Shown piece by piece: positions 1 through 6,247 of a DNA stretch of 15,773 bases; positions within the stretch are counted from its first letter, which is position 1, and the number at the start of each line of letters is the position of its first letter. Under the pieces are notes generated by a model. It was given only the letters and a program-made list of their open reading frames with translations. It ran no database searches and was not told the origin of the DNA. Source of the stretch: Deltaproteobacteria bacterium (GTDB lineage Bacteria; Lernaellota; Lernaellaia; JACKCT01); the NCBI GenBank assembly GCA_020633895.1, contig JACKCT010000033.1, positions 1 to 15,773 of the forward strand. Direction: 5' to 3'. The position numbers and the translations under genes are program-made.

Positions 1-146
1 GACGGCGATGCATCCGGGTAACGACCCGACACCTTATAAATTTTTACTTCCTTACACGGTTAAATACCGACACGGCGCGTCATGATTTTGCGGGAAAATA
101 CAATTGGAGCCGGGCCCCATCGACTCCGCAAGGAAGGGGGGCGGAC

Positions 147-215
147 ATGTCCAGTCTGACGAAGCATTTCCTGATTCTGCTGGTGTTGATCTATTTCGCT
201 TGGCTTGTCGCCTGA
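147..215 (+). CDS. possible 22-residue membrane peptide
   Basis: A very short open frame encodes a peptide that starts MSSLTKHF and continues as an almost uninterrupted hydrophobic stretch (LILLVLIYFAWLVA) to its stop. It could be one short transmembrane helix with a basic N-terminal side. An AGGAAGG ribosome-binding site lies about 9 bases upstream, which is the main reason for listing it. I do not recognise a family. A hairpin lies about 20 bases past the stop. The window begins only 146 bases upstream, so whether it is first in a unit or follows another gene cannot be seen. A chance hydrophobic frame is the main alternative. Confidence 0.32.
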   Translation: MSSLTKHFLILLVLIYFAWLVA

Positions 216-226
216 CGGATTCCGCC

Positions 227-257
227 AAAAACGAAAGGCGCCCATGAAGGGCGCCTT
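227..257 (-). terminator. intrinsic terminator of the acidic outer-membrane protein gene
   Basis: A perfect 9-bp stem (AAGGCGCCC at 235-243 with GGGCGCCTT at 249-257) closes a 5-base loop. Read on the minus strand it is followed by TTTCGTTTTT. It lies about 28 bases past the stop of the minus-strand gene. The plus-strand side lacks a continuous U-tract, so the orientation is mainly minus. Confidence 0.75.
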
Positions 258-284
258 CGTCGTTATTCGCCGATAGTTCACGAT

Positions 285-1259
285 CTAGCGGAAGGTGTAC
301 CCCAACGCGGCGCGGGCCATGACGCCCGACTTGTTGGTGTTCTGGTCGCCGGGCACGCGCGTCTGGTCGTTGCTGGTCAGGGGGATGATCCCGGCCACGT
401 TGACCCGGGCGTGAGCGTTGTCCAGAAACGCGAAGGTCGCCGTGGGGCCCAGCAGCAGCTTGGCGCCGCCCTCGGCCTCGTCGTCTTCCCAGAAGCCTTC
501 CATGTCCTCCATCTCCGCCTCGGCGCCCAGGCGCGACCAGTCCGCCACCTGATAGGACGCTCCGGCCGAGAGCACCAGGTCGATCTCGTCGTACTCGCCT
601 TCCTCCTCTTCGTCTTCCTCTTCCAGCCCGTTCACCCCGGCTTGGGCTTCGGCCTCCTCTTCCTCCTCGTCTTCTCCCAGGGGAATCTCGCCGAGCACGG
701 AGAAGGCGGCGTCCAGCTTGCCCCACTCCCGATCCACCTTCACATGAAAGCGGGGGATAGACGTCTGCTGGTAGTCGTAGAGATAACCGGCTCCCAGGCT
801 CAGGTTGACGGCCTGGCGCTCCTGGTTGAGCACGCGGGCGTACAGGTCCACGGCGAAGGCGGCGTCGGTGTTCGACTCCTCGTCCTCGGCTTCTTCCACG
901 TCCTCGGCGTCGACAACCTCGGCAGCTTCGTCGTCATCCTCGGAACGGAAGATCATCCCCGCCCAGCCCTCGATGGACAACCAGCGGGTGCCGCTCACGC
1001 GGGCGCGGATCGCCTGCTCGAACGCATCCTCGTCCAATAGGCGCGTCTCGCGGGTGCCGAAGGCGCTTTCGGTTTCCAGCGTCAGGTCGCCGGCCTCGCC
1101 GAATCCGCCGTATTGATACATATAGTAGTCCTGCTGATTTTCGGCCCGAGCCTCGCGGGCCGCGCCCAACGACACGAAAATCACGACCCCCAAAGCGACC
1201 AAGCCCAGCGGCATAATCGATCGAAGGCGCGTCGCCTGACCCATGATGAAGTGACCCAT
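285..1259 (-). CDS. acidic-loop outer-membrane beta-barrel-like protein, hypothetical
   Basis: 324 residues. The start chosen is the ATG preceded by GGGAGGGG six bases upstream; a longer frame from a TTG lacks such a site. A signal peptide is visible: a hydrophobic core at about residues 17-32 and an AREARA cleavage site near residue 39. The mature part has alternating polar and hydrophobic segments rich in Gly, Tyr and Phe (for example LSLGAGYLYDY) and ends GYTFR, with Phe one from the end, as in many outer-membrane barrels. Three acidic insertions break the strands: about residues 106-131, 195-225 and 257-264. The second contains almost unbroken Glu runs. They look like loops or turns and could bind cations. 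No family was recognised, and a channel or transporter-like barrel is inference. It has its own terminator and sits downstream of the aquaporin gene, separated from it by another terminator. Confidence 0.8.
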   Translation of the reverse strand: MGHFIMGQATRLRSIMPLGLVALGVVIFVSLGAAREARAENQQDYYMYQYGGFGEAGDLTLETESAFGTRETRLLDEDAFEQAIRARVSGTRWLSIEGWAGMIFRSEDDDEAAEVVDAEDVEEAEDEESNTDAAFAVDLYARVLNQERQAVNLSLGAGYLYDYQQTSIPRFHVKVDREWGKLDAAFSVLGEIPLGEDEEEEEAEAQAGVNGLEEEDEEEEGEYDEIDLVLSAGASYQVADWSRLGAEAEMEDMEGFWEDDEAEGGAKLLLGPTATFAFLDNAHARVNVAGIIPLTSNDQTRVPGDQNTNKSGVMARAALGYTFR

Positions 1260-1371
1260 TGTTTCCCCTCCCGCACAGCGGTCGATGCACGCGCTGACGC
1301 GAAATTTCATGAATGCCATATCTTGCTTTATTCCCCCGCCGTCACGCAACCGCGACGGGCAGGTGACACCG

Positions 1372-1402
1372 AGAAAAAAACGACGCCCCTTCAGGCGTCG
1401 TT
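1372..1402 (-). terminator. intrinsic terminator of the aquaporin gene
   Basis: The stem AACGACGCC (1379-1387) pairs with GGCGTCGTT (1394-1402) around a 6-base loop. On the minus strand it is followed by a run of seven T. It lies 34 bases beyond the aquaporin stop codon and separates that gene from the outer-membrane protein gene. Confidence 0.85.
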
Positions 1403-1436
1403 GCGTTTGTCCTCGAACCTTGAAATCGAAGTCGAA

Positions 1437-2135
1437 CTATTTCGCCTTGCCCGCCACGAGGGGATAGACCACCCCCGCCAGCGCCGCGCCGACAATGGGC
1501 GCCACCCAGAACAGCCAGAGCTGGCCGATCGCCCATCCGCCGACGAAGATCGCCGGGCCGGTGCTGCGCGCCGGGTTGACCGACAGGTTGGTGATCGGAA
1601 TGCCGATCAGGTGAATGAGCGTGAGGCATAGGCCGATGGCGATAGGCGCAAACCCGGCCGGGGCTCGCTCGTCGGTGGAGCCCAGGATGACCATCAGGAA
1701 CATGAAGGTGAGCACCACCTCGGCCACCAGGCACGCCACCAGGGAGTAGCCGCCGGGGGAGTGCGCGCCGTAGCCGTTGGAGGCGAATCCGGCCGAGACG
1801 TCGAAACCGGCCTTGCCGCTGGCGATAACGTAGAGCACCGCGGCCGCGGCGATGCCGCCGATGACCTGAGCCGCCACGTAGACCGGCAGCTCGGACCAGC
1901 TAAAGCGCTTGCCCACCGCCAGGCCCACCGACACCGCCGGGTTGAGGTGACAGCCCGAGATATGGCCGATCGCGAAGGCCATCGTCAGCACCGTCAAACC
2001 GAACGCCAGCGCGACGCCCAGCAGCCCGATGCCCACCTCGGGAAAGGCGGCCGAAATCACCGCGCTGCCGCACCCGCCGAACACCAACCAGAACGTGCCG
2101 AAAAACTCCGCCGCCGCCTTGTTCCCCAGGTTCAT
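1437..2135 (-). CDS. aqpZ: aquaporin Z-type water channel
   Basis: 232 residues, the usual AqpZ length. This inner-membrane channel passes water along the osmotic gradient. Both pore half-helix motifs are present: NPA at residues 65-67 and NPAR at 187-190. The N-terminal [16 protein letters not shown] and the stretch [12 protein letters not shown] (about 158-169) are typical of AqpZ. By comparison with the E. coli protein recalled from memory, the aromatic/arginine selectivity filter is Phe45, His175, Arg190 and, at the Thr183 position, Leu184, which is a change from E. coli. Cys62 lies two residues before the first NPA stretch, where E. coli has Gly. The first ATG gives the expected N-terminus, although the upstream ribosome-binding site (GGGGGCGCGGG) is weak. 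The gene is a single unit with its own terminator and a candidate promoter. Confidence 0.95.
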   Translation of the reverse strand: MNLGNKAAAEFFGTFWLVFGGCGSAVISAAFPEVGIGLLGVALAFGLTVLTMAFAIGHISGCHLNPAVSVGLAVGKRFSWSELPVYVAAQVIGGIAAAAVLYVIASGKAGFDVSAGFASNGYGAHSPGGYSLVACLVAEVVLTFMFLMVILGSTDERAPAGFAPIAIGLCLTLIHLIGIPITNLSVNPARSTGPAIFVGGWAIGQLWLFWVAPIVGAALAGVVYPLVAGKAK

Positions 2136-2174
2136 CCCGCGCCCCCGTTTTGTTGTTGATCAAACAATCCATAG

Positions 2175-2204
2175 GCGATACCCCCTTTGGCAATCATTGG
2201 TCAA
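2175..2204 (-). promoter_or_regulatory. candidate sigma70-type promoter of aqpZ
   Basis: On the minus strand, TTGACC (2199-2204) is followed after 18 bases by TATCGC (2175-2180), about 40 bases upstream of the aquaporin start. The -35 is a good match and the -10 is weak. An 8-base direct repeat CAATCATT (2191-2198 and 2202-2209, plus strand) overlaps the -35 region and could be an operator. Prediction by eye. Confidence 0.35.
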
Positions 2205-2292
2205 TCATTCATCGGAGCGACGACGATTTTTTCTCTAAATGTTGCCGAGACGCCCTTCGGCGAAAACCCGCCCCCAAGGCGGCATCCCGACG

Positions 2293-2319
2293 AAAAACGG
2301 CGCCCCTTGAGGGCGCCGT
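2293..2319 (-). terminator. intrinsic terminator of the VWA-protein gene
   Basis: The stem ACGGCGCCC (2297-2305) pairs with GGGCGCCGT (2311-2319) around a 5-base loop. On the minus strand the stem runs straight into TTTTTCG. It sits 30 bases past the stop of the VWA-protein gene. Confidence 0.8.
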
Positions 2320-2349
2320 CGCGCGCGGTCGTGAAATGTCAGGGAATGG

Positions 2350-3705
2350 TTAGTCGGCCAGTTCGACCGCCTCGGTGATCAGGCGGACCAGCAGATCGTT
2401 GAGATATTCGATCTGGTAGTCGCCGATCGTCGGCTCCAGATGGGGGTTGCCGATGCCCGAGTCGTCGGTGAGAAAGACGTACGTCCCGCCGGTCAGGATA
2501 TCGAAGAAACGCAGCAGGAACTCGGTGGTCTTGTCCACGCCGGAGGCGGCCACCGGGATGATCGTGATGCCCTTCTTGGCCGCCGCCTCAATGGACTGAT
2601 GCAGCGATTCGACGATGGGGCTGGTGCGATGGGGCGGCGCGTCGAGCACCAGGAACAGCAGGCGCGCCCGGGCCGACGTGCTCCAGGTGTGGTCAAAGAT
2701 CCCGTCGTCCAGCGCCTGCTCCACCGCCTCCGGATAGTCGCCGCCGCCCGAGGCCCGCTGATCGTCCAGATCGTCCAGGGCGTCGTCGATGTCGTCGGTA
2801 AACGGGAACGAACGCACCACATATTCGTCCTCGGTATCCCGATAGAAATTCACCGACAGGCGGATGTCCACATCCGACTGCTCGTCGGCCACGCGCTCGA
2901 TCACATCGGCCAGCTCGACCTGGAGGAACGACAACTCATCGCTCATGGACCCGGTCGTGTCCACCACGAACATCAAATCCAGATTGTCCGGCGGGGACGC
3001 GCCGTCCAGTTCGACGGCCACCGGAGTCTCCCACGAAGGCACCGTCGCGGGCGAGGTCTGGGACTTGCCGCCGCTGGTCACTTTGACCGAATAGGCCGCC
3101 GCCGCGACCTTGGCGTCCGCCTCGAAGGGAGCGAGGAACAACTCGGCGACGCCCGCGTTATCCGTGCGGGCGGTCCAGACGAGATCGTCGTCCTCATAGA
3201 GCTCCACCTTGGCGTCCACCACCGGATCGCCGCCGTCGGTGACGTTCACGCTCACGCGCCGCTCGGTGTAGAAGTTCCAGTCGGTTTCCTTCTCCGACCA
3301 GTTGTTCTCCTCGCCCTGATTGTCGGTAAACAGATTGCGCCAGAACTCCCAGTGATCCAGGTCGCTCCACTCGCCGGCGGTCAGCTTGCCCGGCTCGAAA
3401 TCGTCGTCGCCGTTGGTGTCGTCGTCGTCGCCGCCGGCATCGTCGTCATCATCGTCGTCGCCGAGATAATCGTCGTCGTCATCGTAGTCATCATCGTCCG
3501 CGTAGTCGTCGTCGTCCGCGTAGTCGTCGTCGCCGCCGTCATCATCGTCGTCCAAATCGACGTGGCTGGATGCGTCGTCGTCGCCGACGTCGTCATCGTC
3601 GTCGCCGGCGCAGCCGACCCACAACGTGAATGAAAGCAACAGGAGCAGAATGACGGGAAGTTGCCGGAAAGTGCGCACACCAAAGCGCTCGGATCGTGTC
3701 ATCAT
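2350..3705 (-). CDS. secreted VWA-domain protein with Asp/Tyr-rich stalk, probable lipoprotein
   Basis: 451 residues from the ATG four bases after GGAGGG; the adjacent ATG (3702) is an equally good start. A basic N-terminus and hydrophobic segment (about 13-30) lead to LWVGC, so Cys32 is a probable lipidation site, though Trp at -3 is unusual for a lipobox. Residues about 35-102 are a stalk of Asp runs punctuated by Tyr and Gly (DDDDYA repeats). Next is a small Cna-B/carboxypeptidase-regulatory-like beta domain (about 150-233, PVVDAKVELYEDD). A von Willebrand A domain follows (about 242-447) with the MIDAS sequence DTTGSMSDE starting near residue 249, the threonine-loop region and LDAPPH. VWA domains bind a divalent metal and usually mediate protein binding. 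A partner cannot be named. The gene is a single unit with a structured-looking leader and its own terminator. Confidence 0.88.
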   Translation of the reverse strand: MMTRSERFGVRTFRQLPVILLLLLSFTLWVGCAGDDDDDVGDDDASSHVDLDDDDDGGDDDYADDDDYADDDDYDDDDDYLGDDDDDDDAGGDDDDTNGDDDFEPGKLTAGEWSDLDHWEFWRNLFTDNQGEENNWSEKETDWNFYTERRVSVNVTDGGDPVVDAKVELYEDDDLVWTARTDNAGVAELFLAPFEADAKVAAAAYSVKVTSGGKSQTSPATVPSWETPVAVELDGASPPDNLDLMFVVDTTGSMSDELSFLQVELADVIERVADEQSDVDIRLSVNFYRDTEDEYVVRSFPFTDDIDDALDDLDDQRASGGGDYPEAVEQALDDGIFDHTWSTSARARLLFLVLDAPPHRTSPIVESLHQSIEAAAKKGITIIPVAASGVDKTTEFLLRFFDILTGGTYVFLTDDSGIGNPHLEPTIGDYQIEYLNDLLVRLITEAVELAD

Positions 3706-3721
3706 TTTTCCCTCCACACGC

Positions 3722-3859
3722 TCGACCAACTTCAGGTCGAAAATCGGGTAAGATTACCCAAACCCCAGGGCTTTATTGTCCCACAGGCAGAGCGCCGGGG
3801 CTACCATTATTTGCGTGGGGGGAAAGTCCGGGCAGGATTTCCAGAGGCATCGCCCGGAC
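3722..3859 (-). promoter_or_regulatory. inverted-repeat-rich leader upstream of the VWA-protein gene
   Basis: Three inverted repeats lie in the 200 bases between the kinase stop and the VWA start. They are TCGACC/GGTCGA (3722-3727 with 3735-3740), GGGTAA/TTACCC with a 2-base gap (3746-3759), and GTCCGGGC/GCCCGGAC (3826-3833 with 3852-3859, loop 18). The short-gap repeat looks like a dimer operator; the long-loop repeat looks like an RNA stem. No U-tract follows the third, so it is a poor terminator for the kinase gene. I cannot assign a known riboswitch family. Confidence 0.35.
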
Positions 3860-3912
3860 AGTCGAACTCGCCGTCGACGGGCTCTGTCGAAAAAGAGAAC
3901 CGCGACGTCAAA

Positions 3913-3936
3913 GGTGAAGATTTAGGTGAAGATTTA
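3913..3936. repeat. 12-bp tandem duplication overlapping the kinase stop codon
   Basis: GGTGAAGATTTA occurs twice head to tail (3913-3924 and 3925-3936). The second copy ends with the TAA stop of the minus-strand kinase gene, so the gene end has been duplicated once into the spacer. Confidence 0.9.
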
Positions 3937-5985
3937 TTGCATTCCGGCGCCGCTCGGCGACTGTCGGCGAAACCGGGATTGTTCCAGCGCCTTGTGCACC
4001 GAGCCGATCAGGTCGGTGGCGCGATAGGGTTTTTGCAGGAATCCGCCGACGGTCAGTCCGTCGAAATCGCGCAGAACGTCGTGGCGGGCGTGGCCGCTGG
4101 AAAGAATCACCGGCAGATCGGGGGCGATCTCGCCGATGTGCCGTAACGTCTGCCGACCGTCGAGCACCGGCATGGTCACATCCAGGAGCACCAGGTCGAT
4201 CCCGCCCTGTTCGCGGGCCACCAACCGGATCGCTTCCCGCCCGTCAGGCGCGGTCAAAACGCGATACCCCGCGCGCCGGAGCGTCTCACCCGCCGTTTGG
4301 ACGATGGCCGGTTCGTCATCGACGACCAGCACCGTGCCCAGATCGCGAAAACCGCGTTGCTCTCCGGATGCGTCGCCCACGTCGGCGCCGTCTTCGTCGG
4401 TCACGGCGATCGCCGGAAAATAGACGCGAACGCTGGTGCCGCCGCCCAGACGGCTTTCCACGCGAATCGCCCCGCCGTGCCGATGCACGATCCCCTGCGC
4501 CGCCGCCAACCCCAGGCCGTGGCCGTTGGTCTTGGTGGTGAAAAACGGATCGAAAATCCGCGCGATCATCGGTGCGTCCATGCCCACTCCGGTATCGGCC
4601 ACCTCGACGAAGGCAAACGGACCCGGACGCAACGGCGACGCCCCGTGCAGGCGCTCGGCGTCGGAGTCGTCGAGCTTCAGCATGCCGGTCGTAATCGTCA
4701 CCACGCCCCCGGCGCCGATCATCGCCTCGACCGCGTTGGCCATGAGGTTCAAAATCACCTGGCGAATCTGGGCGGGGTCGGCTTCGACGGGCAAAGTGTC
4801 CAGGGCAAACCGGAAACGCAGGGAGGTGTTCCGCTGAAGGCCGACCTCCAGCAGGCGGCTCATTTCCTCCACCAGGGTCGTCAGATTCACGGCCCGCAGC
4901 GCGATCGCCCCGCGCCCGGCGTAGGCCTGGATCTGCTTGCAAAGCTCGCCGGCTTGGCCGGCGGTCTGAAGGATCGCCTCCATTCGGGTGCGGAGGGTCC
5001 GGTCGTCGCCCGCGTCCAACAGCGCCAGGTCGGCATTGCCGATGATCCCCAGCAGCAGGTTGTTGAAATCATGGGCCACGCCACCCGCCAGCAACGCCAG
5101 ACTCTCGTGTTTTTGCGCATGCTGGATGCGCCGATCCAACTCCTCCCGGTCCCACTGAGCCTGCTTGCGCCGGGTGATGTCCTCGAAGGTGCCGGTCAGG
5201 CGCGTCGGCTTGCCCGTGGCGTCGAAGCTCACCTCACCCACCGTGCGCACCCACAACAGATTGCCTTTCGCCGTACGAAAACGCAGTTCCAGATCCCATC
5301 CTTCGCCGGTGCGAGTGGCCCGCTCGACGGCGTCGCCGAGGATCACTCGCGATTCGGGTTCGTAAAAATTGATCGCCTCTTGCAGCGTCGGGATGTAGTC
5401 GGGATCGACCTCGTGCATCCGGTAGATTTCGGAGGTCCAGATGGGACGATTGGTCGACAGATCCAGTTCCCAGCCGCCCATGCGCGCCAGGCGTTGCGTC
5501 TGCTCCAAAAGGCTTCGCCGGCCGGGGAAGACCTGCTCCTTGATATGCCGCTCGGAGATGTCGATACCGTGGGCGAAAAGCATTCCCGCCGAACCGACGG
5601 GGGCGCAGCGCCAGTGCATCCAGCGGTGCGGACCGTTCTTGTGCAAAAAGCGATTTTCGAATTCAAAGGTGGGAACTTGGGCGGCCTGGTTTTCGGAAAT
5701 CGTTCGGCGCGTCAAAACCCAGTCATCGGGATGCACGAATTCGACGGCCGAACGGCCCAGCAGCTCGTCGGGATCATATCCCAGAATTCGCGTGAACGCC
5801 GGGTTGACGCGGACGAAACAGCCCTGCCGGTCCAGCACGCAGATCAGGTCGCCGGTCAGCTCCAAAAACAGATGCAATCCCGCCTGCTCTGGCCAAGCGA
5901 CATCGTCGGCCTCCGGCGCGTCGGGCAATGGGCGGTCGTCGTCTTTCACGCGGTTCCTCGCATCAGGAGTCCTCAAACGGCGCAT
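3934..5985 (-). CDS. soluble PAS-PAS hybrid sensor histidine kinase with C-terminal receiver
   Basis: 683 residues with no transmembrane segment, so a cytoplasmic sensor. Domain order: PAS (about 36-150), second PAS of the PAS_3/PAC type (about 165-275, ending GTFEDITRRK), a dimerisation/phosphoacceptor helix with His305 in GGVAHDFNNLL, and a HATPase. The HATPase has an N-box at 413-417, G1 DTGVGMD at 464-470 and G2 GHGLGL at 488-493. A receiver domain follows with acidic pair Asp556/Asp557, phosphoacceptor Asp602 in LLDVTMP, Ser629 and Lys652. It should autophosphorylate His305 and pass phosphate to Asp602. The signal is unknown because PAS ligands cannot be read from sequence. The ATG at 5985 has GGTGA four bases upstream, but a GTG at 5949 with GAGGA five bases upstream may be the true start. 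No separate response regulator lies nearby. Confidence 0.95.
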   Translation of the reverse strand: MRRLRTPDARNRVKDDDRPLPDAPEADDVAWPEQAGLHLFLELTGDLICVLDRQGCFVRVNPAFTRILGYDPDELLGRSAVEFVHPDDWVLTRRTISENQAAQVPTFEFENRFLHKNGPHRWMHWRCAPVGSAGMLFAHGIDISERHIKEQVFPGRRSLLEQTQRLARMGGWELDLSTNRPIWTSEIYRMHEVDPDYIPTLQEAINFYEPESRVILGDAVERATRTGEGWDLELRFRTAKGNLLWVRTVGEVSFDATGKPTRLTGTFEDITRRKQAQWDREELDRRIQHAQKHESLALLAGGVAHDFNNLLLGIIGNADLALLDAGDDRTLRTRMEAILQTAGQAGELCKQIQAYAGRGAIALRAVNLTTLVEEMSRLLEVGLQRNTSLRFRFALDTLPVEADPAQIRQVILNLMANAVEAMIGAGGVVTITTGMLKLDDSDAERLHGASPLRPGPFAFVEVADTGVGMDAPMIARIFDPFFTTKTNGHGLGLAAAQGIVHRHGGAIRVESRLGGGTSVRVYFPAIAVTDEDGADVGDASGEQRGFRDLGTVLVVDDEPAIVQTAGETLRRAGYRVLTAPDGREAIRLVAREQGGIDLVLLDVTMPVLDGRQTLRHIGEIAPDLPVILSSGHARHDVLRDFDGLTVGGFLQKPYRATDLIGSVHKALEQSRFRRQSPSGAGMQ

Positions 5986-6247
5986 CAGGTCACCGCTTCA
6001 GATGTCATCCGCTGTTTATTTGAACGAATGTACAAGTTGTTGCCGTCGCTTGCGGACGGCATAAAGTTATCTAATCCGATAATACTAATCTCGAACGCTG
6101 AACTTCGTCCAGCAATTCATGCAAATTCTCGAATCGAGTTTACTAACTGTCCGGGTGTTTCCCGACACGCGCATCGAGCGGCCTTGCGCCACGGACGGGA
6201 AATCCGGAAGATGCCGCCCTCGAATGATACCTTTGGGAGCGCGCCGT
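5986..6247. promoter_or_regulatory. divergent intergenic region between kinase and aminomutase-like genes
   Basis: These 262 bases separate two divergently transcribed genes and should hold both promoters. The stretch around 6060-6100 is AT-rich against a GC-rich background and contains GATAAT at about 6076 on the plus strand, but I see no convincing -35 partner. A hairpin GCCGTC/GACGGC (6042-6047 with 6055-6060) flanks it. No coding frame is convincing; the upstream extension of the aminomutase frame to 6119 lacks family similarity. Confidence 0.35.

Noticed and set aside
60-281. 73-codon minus-strand open frame
   Set aside because: Overlaps the terminator hairpin and has no family resemblance or convincing ribosome-binding site.
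3740-3835. Possible c-di-GMP (GEMM-I) riboswitch on the minus strand
   Set aside because: ACGCAAA and ATGGTAGCC are present but adjacent, without the intervening hairpin or the tetraloop-receptor arrangement. A covariance-model hit would be needed to revive it.
3819-3860. GGAAAGTCCGGGC resembling the CR-I region of RNase P RNA (plus strand)
   Set aside because: The match is only 13 bases; no CR-V or other conserved blocks follow, and the spacer is far too short for the RNA.
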